From: Balneolaceae bacterium
Lineage (GTDB): Bacteria > Bacteroidota > Rhodothermia > Balneolales > Balneolaceae
Direction: 5' to 3'
Assembly (NCBI GenBank): GCA_020832415.1
Contig: JAFIES010000028.1
Location: forward strand, 1-42,734
Length of the DNA stretch: 42,734 nucleotides
The translations under genes and the position numbers were made by a program. Within the stretch, counting starts at the first letter, position 1. Each line of letters opens with the position of its first letter. Shown here piece by piece: positions 24,319 through 33,661 of the stretch. The notes beneath the pieces are model-generated. The model searched no databases. It was not told where the DNA came from and worked only from the letters and a program-made list of their open reading frames with translations.

Positions 24319-25938
24319 TTAATTCACACTGTTGCCCGATTCATCATAAATTCTCTCCAGCAAAGTTTTCATCGAATAGATGAGCATCCGGTTTGATTGT
24401 GTTACCACCCGATTCATCATCAGCAGGAAAGAAGCTTCCCCCTTTTTGATCTGTTTTGATGAGAGCATATCACCACACATTTTTATGAATACCTTATCTT
24501 CACTCTCGATATAATCATGCAGCTCCTGCACATCCTCCGTTTGTCCGGCTGCTTCCGGATCTTCAAGCTTCAGCTCTTTCCCTTTTTCAACAATTCTTTG
24601 CAGCCTCTCTGACAGTGATTTACTCGCTTTCTGATGTGATAGATCTGTCTCACTATGCAGAATCATTAATTCGTCTCGCAGATCATAAATATTCTTTGAT
24701 GCATTCATAATATTTCTGCTTGCCCGTAGCATCTTATCCGTTTTCTCCTGAAGAGGCTTTTCCATCTCGTGGGAGATCACTCTTGTGTAATATTCAAATA
24801 TCTCCCCGTGATACTGCACCAAATCACCATACATAATATGCTTACCATGCCGGCCGGGGTTGATGGTTTGGTTGATGAATAATAGTGAATACCGAAGCTG
24901 CCGAGATATCTCCTTTCGAAGTGCCTCCAAACCCGCATCCGAAACAGAAGGCTCGGTTCGATAGATATATTTACTGAACGTTTCCTGCTTCTCCTGAATA
25001 CGTTTCTCTGCAAATCCAGCCAGATTCCCGATAAATGGATAGAAAACAATCACCCCTATGACGTTAAAAATAGAGTGAAAGAGTGCCAGGCCAAGAACAA
25101 GGTTTTCTTCAAATCCGAGAAGATCCAGCACCAGCCAGGTTAGCAGCGGCAAAACCAAAAGAGTAATAACAGCCGTACTCACCGTAAAAATAAGCTGGCT
25201 TAATGCCGCCTGCTTTTTTGAAACAATCCCCCCAATCGAACCGAGTAAAACAGTTACGGTTGTGCCCACATTCGCCCCGATTACCATCGCGGCGCCCGAA
25301 CTGAAGGTGATCACCCCGCTGAAAAGCATGGTAAGAACAATTGCAATGGTAGCCGAGCTGCTCTGCATAATCGCGGTCATCACCATCCCAACAATTGCGA
25401 AAACAATCACACCGTAGCCGGCAAACATTGCAGGATCAATCACCTCGGCAAGCTGATCCACACTGTTTTTCATGTAATCGAGCCCCATAAAGAGAAACCC
25501 GAAAGCAACCAGAAACTTACTGATGTTCACATATCGGGGGGATTTAGCAAGAAGGATAATGCCCAAACCACCAATACCAATCAATGGAAGTGAAAACGCA
25601 TCAATGTTGAACTTGAACCCAAATACAGCCACAATCCATGCGGTTGCCGTTGTACCCACCTTCGCACCCATCATTACGGCGATGGCTTGGGTGAGAGTCA
25701 TAATCCCCGCACCAACAAACGCCAGAACCATCAGAGAAACCGCAGAGCTGCTTTGAAGAATTGCTGTACTGAATATCCCACTTGAGATAGCTTTCAGCTT
25801 CGTATCGGTGTACTTTCTGATAAGCGACCGGAATGCCCCGCCGCTTAGCAGCCGGATCGACTCCTCCATCATATGCATCCCAAACAGGAATATTCCAAGA
25901 CCGGCAAGGAATACCCAAAGTTCAAATCCGGCAATCAT
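24319..25938 (-). CDS. Na/Pi cotransporter family protein (NptA-like, PhoU-like tail)
   Basis: This 539-residue protein has two related membrane halves with the family's repeated glutamine-serine motif: STAILQSSSAVSLMVLAFVG and MTAIMQSSSATIAIVLTML, each followed by GA(K/N)VGTT. Residues about 330-530 are soluble and helical, resembling a PhoU-like domain. The family imports phosphate, or a related anion, with sodium. The length fits bacterial members. It stands alone, upstream of atpD on the same strand with a 155 bp gap. Confidence 0.92.
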   Translation of the reverse strand: MIAGFELWVFLAGLGIFLFGMHMMEESIRLLSGGAFRSLIRKYTDTKLKAISSGIFSTAILQSSSAVSLMVLAFVGAGIMTLTQAIAVMMGAKVGTTATAWIVAVFGFKFNIDAFSLPLIGIGGLGIILLAKSPRYVNISKFLVAFGFLFMGLDYMKNSVDQLAEVIDPAMFAGYGVIVFAIVGMVMTAIMQSSSATIAIVLTMLFSGVITFSSGAAMVIGANVGTTVTVLLGSIGGIVSKKQAALSQLIFTVSTAVITLLVLPLLTWLVLDLLGFEENLVLGLALFHSIFNVIGVIVFYPFIGNLAGFAEKRIQEKQETFSKYIYRTEPSVSDAGLEALRKEISRQLRYSLLFINQTINPGRHGKHIMYGDLVQYHGEIFEYYTRVISHEMEKPLQEKTDKMLRASRNIMNASKNIYDLRDELMILHSETDLSHQKASKSLSERLQRIVEKGKELKLEDPEAAGQTEDVQELHDYIESEDKVFIKMCGDMLSSKQIKKGEASFLLMMNRVVTQSNRMLIYSMKTLLERIYDESGNSVN

Positions 25939-26199
25939 CTGTTTTAACTACTTTTCAGTTACAATCAAAAAAATGGCATTTATACATGTTATAAAACTGC
26001 TATCCAAAATGGAAATTAGATTATGATGCCTTTAGTGTAGTTTATATCCGCATGTAGATTTTTCTCGGGCTACACAACTTGCCCGTTGGCGTAGATTTAT
26101 TTTTTTCTGCAGGGTGATTTACATTGATTATATGGCAGAAAATATCACTATCTACAGCCACAAATAGTAACCGAATCAGCACATTTTCTTTTTTAATTC

Positions 26200-26330
26200 C
26201 TATAACATCCCTCGATTCAGTTCCGCTGCGTTGATTAAACCATCCGCCTCGGGATTTTTTTATTAACTCCATTTTCATAGGGCGTTGCCCTATGCTGTGT
26301 TATCTGACTCTTTCAGAGTCTTCCATTCAT
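26200..26330. repeat. Intergenic palindromic repeat element
   Basis: CATAGGGC (26276-26283) and GCCCTATG (26287-26294) form a tight perfect hairpin, followed by GACTC (26306-26310) and GAGTC (26316-26320). The layout resembles multi-copy intergenic repeats that I associate with Bacteroidota-type genomes. The rest of the 25939-26554 gap, 616 bp in all, shows no gene I can support. Confidence 0.5.
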
Positions 26331-26554
26331 AAAAAATCCAATTTCTTGCCTGAGAATTTCATTTGGGATCTGTATTCTTTTTTTGAGGCTCATTACCGGC
26401 ATTGCAATAGATGCCTGTGTCCTTCTGTACTATTTAATGCCGATCCTGATTAGCAAAAAGAGGCATAAAGCTCTATATTTAAGACTGTTTTTCTTTTGGA
26501 AAAAACCGTCCGGGAGCAAAGCAATTTCAGCTGGAGATATAACATTATAAATAT

Positions 26555-27883
26555 TTGAAAACATTGGAAAAAGAAGCTACCGCAAGATCTACGAGTGTTG
26601 ATTTACTGCTAAATTTTGATGAGACAGGAAACCTGAGTTTTGCTGATGCCAACGAACTTGAACCCAGAGAGCGCGCACAGGTTCGCGAATATGTTCAAAA
26701 CATTTTACGCCGAAGAAGCTACCTGGATTTTATTATCAATGAGTTTTCAAGTATTGATGTGGAGGAGATGAAATCCCCTCTCAAAAATATTCTCAGGCTC
26801 GGGCTTTACGAACTTCTTTTTATGAGCGGCACCCCCGATTACGCCTCCATCAACGAAGCCGTTGAAATTGCAAAACTTAAATTAGGTTCAAAATCCGGCG
26901 ATCTGGTAAACGCTATTCTAAGAAATATACAGCGGGATATTGACAACCTCCCAAAACCGGCCTTTGAAGATCGTACAAAGCTGGTAGCCACTACCTTTTC
27001 TCATCCTGAGTGGATGGTAAAACGATGGGTACAGCGCTTTGGCGAACGCGAAGCTTTCCAGCTGATGCAGGCGAATAATCAACGTCCGGCTTACTACATC
27101 AGGGTAAATAACCTGCGCACAAAAACAGAAAATTTTATCCTTCGAATGGAAAAACTCGATGTTGAATATGAAGAGAGCGACTGGCTGCCGGGCTACTTTA
27201 AAGTTGATTCTATTGCCCCATTTATTGAAAAAGATCTTCTAAAGAAAGGGATATGCCTGGTGCAGGATATTGCTGCCGGATTTGCACCTACCATTCTTGA
27301 GCCGCTCCCCGGCGAAACCATTTACGATCTCTGTGCCGCACCCGGAACCAAAAGCATCGTTATGAGCAATATGATGGAGGGTGAAGGAACCATCATCGCT
27401 GTGGATATAAACCCAAACCGGCTCGAAATGCTTGCCCAAAGTGCGATGGATTATGGCGCTGAAAATATGAAAATACGGCAGGACGATGTTCGAGAACTTA
27501 ACCTGAAACTGGCAGATGGCGTACTTCTTGATGCTCCATGTACAGGCACAGGAGTACTCAGCAAGCGTGCCGATCTGCGATGGAAACGAACAGAAGAAGA
27601 GCTTGAAAATTCCGTAAAATTACAGGAAGAGCTGCTGGATGAAGCTGCAAATCATGTGAAACGAGGTGGTCGCCTTGTGTACAGCACCTGCTCTATTGAA
27701 CCGGAAGAGAATTGGGAACAGATTCAAAACTTCCTCAAAAAATACGATAACTTCGAGCTTGAACCACTTGATGAATTTTTGCCGGAAGAGGTACTTGCTG
27801 AAGGAGGATTAGCTTATCAAACACTCCCCCATATTCACGGCTGCGACGGACACTTCGGAGTTCGCCTGAAAAGAGTCAAGTAA
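26555..27883 (+). CDS. rsmB: 16S rRNA (cytosine-C5) methyltransferase, RsmB family
   Basis: This 442-residue protein has an N-terminal NusB-like helical domain (to about 135, with LGLYELLFM and ASINEAVEIAK) and a C-terminal methyltransferase: CAAPGTKS for S-adenosylmethionine, DAPCTGTGVLSKRADLRW with Cys329, and YSTCSIEPEEN with the catalytic Cys379. RsmB methylates C967 of 16S rRNA. The likely start is TTG, since no ATG opens the conserved region in frame; a second TTG follows four codons later. A long hairpin separates it from valS. Confidence 0.93.
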   Translation: MKTLEKEATARSTSVDLLLNFDETGNLSFADANELEPRERAQVREYVQNILRRRSYLDFIINEFSSIDVEEMKSPLKNILRLGLYELLFMSGTPDYASINEAVEIAKLKLGSKSGDLVNAILRNIQRDIDNLPKPAFEDRTKLVATTFSHPEWMVKRWVQRFGEREAFQLMQANNQRPAYYIRVNNLRTKTENFILRMEKLDVEYEESDWLPGYFKVDSIAPFIEKDLLKKGICLVQDIAAGFAPTILEPLPGETIYDLCAAPGTKSIVMSNMMEGEGTIIAVDINPNRLEMLAQSAMDYGAENMKIRQDDVRELNLKLADGVLLDAPCTGTGVLSKRADLRWKRTEEELENSVKLQEELLDEAANHVKRGGRLVYSTCSIEPEENWEQIQNFLKKYDNFELEPLDEFLPEEVLAEGGLAYQTLPHIHGCDGHFGVRLKRVK

Positions 27884-27892
27884 TATGTGAAA

Positions 27893-27956
27893 AACCGCAA
27901 AGGACGCTAAGAATCGCCAAGGGTTATCTTTGCGGCACTTAGCGTCCTTTGCGGTT
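27893..27956. repeat. 19 bp perfect inverted repeat between rsmB and valS
   Basis: AACCGCAAAGGACGCTAAG (27893-27911) and its exact complement CTTAGCGTCCTTTGCGGTT (27938-27956) flank a 26-base loop. Sequences of this 'GCGTCCTTTGCGGTT' kind recur between genes in several bacterial groups as far as I recall. It could slow or end transcription from rsmB or mark a mobile repeat. There is no T-run. It sits 15 bp before the valS ATG. Confidence 0.75.
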
Positions 27957-27971
27957 AAACCTTATCCATTT

Positions 27972-30662
27972 ATGAGTAAAGATCAAGAAATTCCCAAGCA
28001 ATACAACCCGGCCGAAACCGAAGAAAAGTGGTACACCTACTGGGAGGAGAATGGCTACTTTCACTCCGAACCGGATGAGCGTGAATCATTCACCGTTGTG
28101 ATTCCGCCACCAAACGTTACCGGTGTGCTTCACATGGGCCACATGCTCAACAATACCATTCAGGATGTGCTTGTGCGCCGTGCCCGTATGCTTGGTAAGA
28201 ATGCCTGCTGGGTGCCGGGAACCGATCACGCATCCATTGCAACCGAAGCAAAAGTGGTTCAAAAGCTTCGAAAAGAGGGGATTAAAAAGAGTGATCTCTC
28301 CCGCGATGAGTTCCTGAAGCATGCCTGGAACTGGACCGATGAGCATGGCGGAATTATACTTGAACAGCTCAAAAAACTTGGTACCTCCTGCGACTGGCAG
28401 CGCACTCGTTTCACTCTCGAAGATGAGCTCTACGAAACTGTGATCGACTCTTTTATTGAACTGTACAACCGCGGATTGATCTATCGCGGACTGCGAATGG
28501 TAAATTGGGACCCTGCCGCACAAACCGCCCTGAGCGATGAAGAGGTCATCCACAAAGAGGTACAGTCTAAATTTTATCATGTTCGCTACCCGATCAAAGA
28601 TTCTGATGAATATGTAACCATCGCCACAACACGGCCCGAAACTATTCTGGCTGATACCGCAGTTTGCGTGAACCCGGACGATGAACGCTACAAACATCTT
28701 GTGGGCAAAACTTCCATCATCCCGATGGTAAACCGTGAAGTACCAATCATTGCAGATGAATATGTTGATCCGGAATTTGGAACAGGCTGTCTGAAAATCA
28801 CCCCAGCTCACGATCCAAATGATTACGAACTTGGCGTGAAACACGGACTTGAGGTAATTGACATCCTCAATGCTGATGGCACCATGGCCAAAGAAGCAAA
28901 ATTTTACGTGGGCGAAGACCGGTTTAAAGCCCGTAAGCGAATTGCAAAAGATCTTAAAGATTTCGGTCTGCTCATCAAGGTTGAAGAGATGAACAACAAG
29001 GTGGGCTATTCTGAGCGAACAGATGTAGTGATAGAGCCGCGCCTTTCGCTTCAGTGGTTCCTCAAAATGGATGACCTGAGCAAACCTGCTCTCGACCATG
29101 TAATGAACGACGATATTCAGTTCCACCCTGCCAAATTTAAAAACAGCTATCGCAACTGGATGGAAAACATCCGCGATTGGTGCATCTCAAGGCAGCTCTG
29201 GTGGGGACACCGGATTCCCGCCTGGTATTATGGTGATGGAGAGAATGACTATGTAATAGCCCGAACCGCCGATGAAGCCTTCTCTTTAGCTAAAGAAAAG
29301 TCAGGAAATTCAGGTCTCTCCAAAGAACAGTTGAGACAAGATGAAGATGTGCTCGATACATGGTTTTCATCATGGCTGTGGCCCATTTCCGTTTTTGATC
29401 CGGAATTTGTGCGATATAAAAAGGCAAACCCTGAGCTTGAGTACTACTACCCCACTCAGGATCTGGTTACCGCACCCGAAATTATGTTTTTCTGGGTTGC
29501 CCGGATGATTATGGCCGGTTACGCCTTTGCAGATGAAAAACCATTCAGTAATGTCTATTACCACGGGATTGTACGGGATGAAAAGCGGCGGAAAATGTCG
29601 AAATCTCTTGGCAACTCACCCGATCCGCTTGAGCTGATCAAGAAATATGGTGCAGATGGCACCCGTACCGGCATGTTATTCTCAGCACCGGCCGGTAATG
29701 ATCTTCTTTTTGATGAAGCCCTTTGTGAACAGGGACGCAATTTTTCGAATAAAATCTGGAATGCATTCCGGTTTCTCACCATGAATATGGATGAGAATGA
29801 ATCCTACACACCAACCACTGAAATTGATCCTGAGAATCTTGCCGATAAATGGATGTTGGGACGGATACGGACTACGCTGGCAGAGATGGAGGAAGATTTT
29901 GAAAAGTATCGGCTCAATGAAGCCCTAAAGAAAATCTACTCACTTGTTTGGGATGATTTCTGTGACTGGTATATCGAAGTTTGCAAATCGGACCAGATTG
30001 GCGAAAAAATGCCCAAAGAGAATCTGGAACGAGCCCTCGGTTTCTTCGAAATTCTGATGAAAATGCTCCACCCATTCATTCCCTTCATCACGGAAGAGAT
30101 CTGGCAGAGAATCCGTGAGCGATCTGCTGATGAGGCACTCACAATCAGTTCGTGGCCGGAAATTCTTGATGAGAGATTTCCCGAATCGGTTGAGTTATTT
30201 GGCATGGTTCAATCACAAATTTCTGCCATTCGAAATATCCAGGCAGAGATGAATCTTGCTCCGAAATCGGCAATGAAGATCATCATCAAACCAAAAAACA
30301 GTGAACTGGCCAAACAGCTTGAAAACTCCGGTTGGATCTACAAAAAACTGCTCCCTGTTGAGCGGTTAACATTTGATGTAGCCGCAGAAAAACCAAAAGC
30401 CTCAGCCGCATCGGTTGTGGATGGATCTGAAATCTTCATTCCTCTTGAAGGATTGATTGATCTTGACGTTGAGCGGGAGCGTATACAGAAAGAGATCGAT
30501 CGCCTGAAAGGCTTTATGAAGGGTATTGATGCCAAGCTATCGAACAAAGGTTTTGTAGAGAATGCGCCGGAAGCTGTGGTAGAAAAAGAGCGGCAGAAAA
30601 AAGCAGATGCTGAATCCAATCTCGAAAAGCTTATGGCCCAGTTATCGGAGTATGAGGGGTAA
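27972..30662 (+). CDS. valS: Valyl-tRNA synthetase
   Basis: This 896-residue class I synthetase has the HIGH-type motif HMGH at 54-57 (PPPNVTGVLHMGHMLN), the editing domain with TTRPETILADTAVCVNP, the KMSKS motif at 541-545 (RRKMSKSLGNSPDP), the tRNA-binding helical domain from about 610, and a C-terminal coiled-coil arm (about 825-896) typical of ValRS. It charges tRNA-Val. An upstream in-frame ATG at 27930 lies in the palindromic repeat, so the start at 27972 is preferred. Confidence 0.98.
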   Translation: MSKDQEIPKQYNPAETEEKWYTYWEENGYFHSEPDERESFTVVIPPPNVTGVLHMGHMLNNTIQDVLVRRARMLGKNACWVPGTDHASIATEAKVVQKLRKEGIKKSDLSRDEFLKHAWNWTDEHGGIILEQLKKLGTSCDWQRTRFTLEDELYETVIDSFIELYNRGLIYRGLRMVNWDPAAQTALSDEEVIHKEVQSKFYHVRYPIKDSDEYVTIATTRPETILADTAVCVNPDDERYKHLVGKTSIIPMVNREVPIIADEYVDPEFGTGCLKITPAHDPNDYELGVKHGLEVIDILNADGTMAKEAKFYVGEDRFKARKRIAKDLKDFGLLIKVEEMNNKVGYSERTDVVIEPRLSLQWFLKMDDLSKPALDHVMNDDIQFHPAKFKNSYRNWMENIRDWCISRQLWWGHRIPAWYYGDGENDYVIARTADEAFSLAKEKSGNSGLSKEQLRQDEDVLDTWFSSWLWPISVFDPEFVRYKKANPELEYYYPTQDLVTAPEIMFFWVARMIMAGYAFADEKPFSNVYYHGIVRDEKRRKMSKSLGNSPDPLELIKKYGADGTRTGMLFSAPAGNDLLFDEALCEQGRNFSNKIWNAFRFLTMNMDENESYTPTTEIDPENLADKWMLGRIRTTLAEMEEDFEKYRLNEALKKIYSLVWDDFCDWYIEVCKSDQIGEKMPKENLERALGFFEILMKMLHPFIPFITEEIWQRIRERSADEALTISSWPEILDERFPESVELFGMVQSQISAIRNIQAEMNLAPKSAMKIIIKPKNSELAKQLENSGWIYKKLLPVERLTFDVAAEKPKASAASVVDGSEIFIPLEGLIDLDVERERIQKEIDRLKGFMKGIDAKLSNKGFVENAPEAVVEKERQKKADAESNLEKLMAQLSEYEG

Positions 30663-30695
30663 AATTTTTTTGTGATTCTGTTTATCTGATTACTC

Positions 30696-30751
30696 TGGCG
30701 CAAGTGTCCACTTGTGCCATTTTGATATGGCGCAAACGTCCCGTTTGTACC
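30696..30751. repeat. Two tandem related hairpins between valS and the aminotransferase
   Basis: TGGCGCAAGTG/CACTTGTGCCA (30696-30719) and TGGCGCAAACG/CGTTTGTACC (30728-30751) are two diverged copies of one palindromic unit eight bases apart. They lie between convergent genes. No T-run follows either. Probably copies of an interspersed repeat that may also act as a bidirectional transcription barrier. Confidence 0.65.
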
Positions 30752-30841
30752 CTACCCTATCCTGATACCCAACCTGATGAAGCCAAAGTGTTGATTGAAA
30801 AGTTTCAGTAGAAATCTGTGCAATCCTTTTTTCCGGATTCT

Positions 30842-32035
30842 TCAGGCAAACTTTCTGATAGCTTCTGCTATTATGTGAAGAGACTCTTTCAGTAGAGTTT
30901 GTTCAATGATGAGTGGTGGTGCAATCCGTATCAGTGAATTCGAGTGGAGGGTCCACCCCAGAATGATTCCTTGTTTGAAACATTCACTCACAACCTCTTG
31001 GGTGAGTTTTGAATCTCTTAACTGAAGCCCCAGCATAGCTCCCCTTCCGCGAACTTCATTAATACCATTACCTTGCAAAATTAGCCGGGCAATCTTTTCG
31101 ATGGTTTTTGCCCGCTCAGAAAAGTTTTCACTCAACAGTACTCGCAAATTTGCATCAGCTGCTGCACAACACACCGGATGGCCGCCAAAAGTGGTTACAT
31201 GGTTCAGTGGCGGATCGTGCTTAAATACTTCAAAAATTTCGGTAGAGGAGACAAATGCACCCATCGGCATGCCTCCACCCATCGCTTTCGCCAGGCAGAG
31301 TATGTCGGGCATTACTCCATAGTGTTGAAATGCGAAGAGTGAGCCTGTTCTGAAAAAACCGGTCTGGATTTCATCAAAAATCAACAGAGTACCTGCCTCA
31401 TTGCACCGCTTCCTGATCTCTTTCAACCATGCGCTATCTGCAGGTATCACTCCGCCTTCCCCCTGAATAGGCTCGAGTATCACAGCGGCAGTTTCACTGT
31501 CGATCGTATCAAGCCTTTCGAATCGGTTGAAGTTTAAAAAGTGAACATTGGGAAGAAGGGGTTCGTAAGGATCTCGATACACATTTCGTCCGGTTACACT
31601 CAGAGATCCATGCGTATCCCCATGATAGCTGTTCTGAAAGGCCACAAACTTACTTCTGCCCGTAAACTTCTTTGCAAGTTTAAGCGCACCTTCAATCGCT
31701 TCGGTTCCGCTGTTCACAAAATAGACCCTATCCAGTGATTCCGGAAGTTGCTTGCATAACCGTTCGGCAAACCGGCTTTGTGGTTCCTGGATAAATTCTC
31801 CGTAAACCATCACATGCAGATGCTTCTCAAGCTGCTGCTGAATGGCTCTTATCACTTCCGGGTGGCGATGTCCAAGGCTGCTGACTGCAATTCCTGAAAT
31901 CAGATCAGTATATCGCTCTCCGTTTTTTGTGTATATAAAACACCCCTCAGCACTTTCAATCTCAATTCCCATCGGTTCATCACTGGTCTGAGCAATGTGG
32001 CGATAAAAGGAGTCGGTATTTAGGCTGTCAGACAA
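30842..32035 (-). CDS. Class III PLP-dependent aminotransferase
   Basis: This 397-residue enzyme carries the class III motifs: NSGTEAIEGALKLAKKFTG (phosphate binding), NSYHGDTHGSLSVTG, ILEPIQGEGGVIP, FDEIQTGFFRTG, and the PLP lysine Lys250 in LCLAKAMGGGMPMG. It resembles acetylornithine/ornithine and other omega-aminotransferases. No arginine-synthesis genes are near, so the substrate is open. It is the last gene of a tight minus-strand run, 16 bp after a thioredoxin-like gene. Confidence 0.9.
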   Translation of the reverse strand: MSDSLNTDSFYRHIAQTSDEPMGIEIESAEGCFIYTKNGERYTDLISGIAVSSLGHRHPEVIRAIQQQLEKHLHVMVYGEFIQEPQSRFAERLCKQLPESLDRVYFVNSGTEAIEGALKLAKKFTGRSKFVAFQNSYHGDTHGSLSVTGRNVYRDPYEPLLPNVHFLNFNRFERLDTIDSETAAVILEPIQGEGGVIPADSAWLKEIRKRCNEAGTLLIFDEIQTGFFRTGSLFAFQHYGVMPDILCLAKAMGGGMPMGAFVSSTEIFEVFKHDPPLNHVTTFGGHPVCCAAADANLRVLLSENFSERAKTIEKIARLILQGNGINEVRGRGAMLGLQLRDSKLTQEVVSECFKQGIILGWTLHSNSLIRIAPPLIIEQTLLKESLHIIAEAIRKFA

Positions 32036-32050
32036 TGGAGCTAATTATTT

Positions 32051-32677
32051 TCAGCTGTTTTCCCACCGGTTCAGAAGTGGTACAAATTCACTCTGAATGG
32101 ATTTTGTGCGATCATCAGCGTACCACTTATGTAATCGCTCCGCTACTTCCCGGTACGATAACTCATCATTTGATCGTAACTCATCAAAAAACAGCTGACC
32201 CTCGTTTGGGCGCGGACCCCAGGTTCCCAAAACATCCAGTGTTCGGGCATCAAGTGCTACTAATTTTGGTATCGACCGGCTCTTGCCATTTGTTAAAAAC
32301 TGATCCATAATCTCCAGATGCTCATCTCTGAGTATATACCTGCTCTGAATTTTCTTGGTTTGTTCAGCCATCATTTGAATAACAGGCAGAGATTGAGCCG
32401 CATCACCGCACCACGCTTCCGTAATAACCAGCCAGACCATCGGCCTGTTAAGATTATCCAGTGAATTCGTTATTTCTTCTGATAGTTTGGTTCTCTTATC
32501 TATACGATTCATCCTGTGCACATTCATTTTTGTATAGTGCAGCATCGATTCGGAGTGATTTTCTCCTGTAGTTTTACCTGATTTAAGCAGTTCGTCAATT
32601 AACTCTCTGTACTCATTGTAGGTATAGGCATTTTCAATAATATCACGAGTGATACATCTTGTTTTTACTTCTGTCAT
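32051..32677 (-). CDS. Thioredoxin-like protein with single-cysteine WCGDA motif
   Basis: This 208-residue protein contains VITEAWCGDAAQSLPVIQMM, the marker of a thioredoxin-fold family (Thioredoxin_9 type) in which the second active-site cysteine is missing. Residues to about 75 are helical. No signal peptide is visible. One Cys suggests glutathionylation, peroxidase or a binding role rather than classic disulfide exchange. It sits between UbiA-like and aminotransferase genes with 16 bp gaps on either side, so co-transcription is likely. Confidence 0.85.
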   Translation of the reverse strand: MTEVKTRCITRDIIENAYTYNEYRELIDELLKSGKTTGENHSESMLHYTKMNVHRMNRIDKRTKLSEEITNSLDNLNRPMVWLVITEAWCGDAAQSLPVIQMMAEQTKKIQSRYILRDEHLEIMDQFLTNGKSRSIPKLVALDARTLDVLGTWGPRPNEGQLFFDELRSNDELSYREVAERLHKWYADDRTKSIQSEFVPLLNRWENS

Positions 32678-32692
32678 AATCTGTTTAAACCT

Positions 32693-33598
32693 TTAAAAAT
32701 ATGTTCTTAAAAACGTATCCCCAATCCATTCATACCGAATGGCATTTGATGCGATTAAAAAAAGTACAAATGCAAGTGAAGCTGCAAATTTGATCTTCAT
32801 TACAATGGGGTACTCCCGGATAACACCTTTCAGTCTTGTCACAAAAGCATTCAATATAAAGAATGATAGTAAAGCAGTTATGAAGAGTGCTATTGCAGGA
32901 ACAGTGTATATTGCGTAAAACCCTAATGTCAGCAAAATCAATCCGGACAGGTAGCTGAAACGAAAAAATAGTTTAACTCCATTGAGCCCGAATCTCATTG
33001 TAAAGGTCTTATCGCCACGTTTGCTGTCTTCTTCAATCTGATATACCTGTGAAGTTGGATAGAGACTCAGTAATATCAATGCGGCACCGGCTGAAACTGC
33101 AATTAAAGCGGGTGTAAACAACCCTCCTGCTGCCCAAAACCCAAGAAGAACCGAGTTTGTGCCCGTACTCAATGCAATTGCAACCATACTTGCCAGCGGG
33201 CGTCCTTTCCAGCGGGCATGTGGCGTTGAATATAGCCAGAAAAGCAACAGGCTTACGCCAAAAACCAAAAAGTATCCGATGTTCACGGTAATGGCCCAAG
33301 CCCACCCCGCAAACATCATGAGCAGTGAAACTTTATGCATCCAGGCAGTCATTTTTGGCGGATGCTTCAGCCCACCGATTGGGCCTTCATCTTTATCCCA
33401 GTAGGAGTTATATGCCGTAGCTCCGCCAAAAAGAAGAATATGCACATTTAGAAATTGCACCCAGAATTGAGTGGTGTTCATCTCATCCGCAATCAAACCA
33501 CCAAGCAGGTACCCGCCTGACAGGATAAAGAACTGATAGTGCAATCTTAAATGGAGCAGAAAATCTTTTATCTCTTTAAGCATATCCGAATACTCCAT
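32693..33598 (-). CDS. UbiA-family prenyltransferase
   Basis: This 301-residue integral membrane protein has about eight hydrophobic helices and the two Asp-rich motifs of UbiA enzymes: NSYWDKDEG (Asn64, Asp68) and, in the second half, a divergent YQIEEDSKRGDKTF. The family transfers prenyl groups from prenyl diphosphates to aromatic or other acceptors, for example quinones or carotenoids. The acceptor is unknown. It starts 64 bp after the DUF6807 gene on the same strand and precedes the thioredoxin-like gene. Confidence 0.87.
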   Translation of the reverse strand: MEYSDMLKEIKDFLLHLRLHYQFFILSGGYLLGGLIADEMNTTQFWVQFLNVHILLFGGATAYNSYWDKDEGPIGGLKHPPKMTAWMHKVSLLMMFAGWAWAITVNIGYFLVFGVSLLLFWLYSTPHARWKGRPLASMVAIALSTGTNSVLLGFWAAGGLFTPALIAVSAGAALILLSLYPTSQVYQIEEDSKRGDKTFTMRFGLNGVKLFFRFSYLSGLILLTLGFYAIYTVPAIALFITALLSFFILNAFVTRLKGVIREYPIVMKIKFAASLAFVLFLIASNAIRYEWIGDTFLRTYF

Positions 33599-33661
33599 AG
33601 CCCACTATACGTGGAATGCAAAATCGATTTAAAACAGAATGCACTATCAGTAATCATTGCA

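Noticed and set aside
26042-26278. Minus-strand open frame of 78 codons before rsmB
   Set aside because: It starts inside the palindromic intergenic repeat, and its translation looks like chance reading of repeat sequence.
28086-29126. Long open frame on the minus strand inside valS
   Set aside because: It is antisense to a highly conserved synthetase gene, its translation resembles no family, and codon constraint of valS explains the openness.
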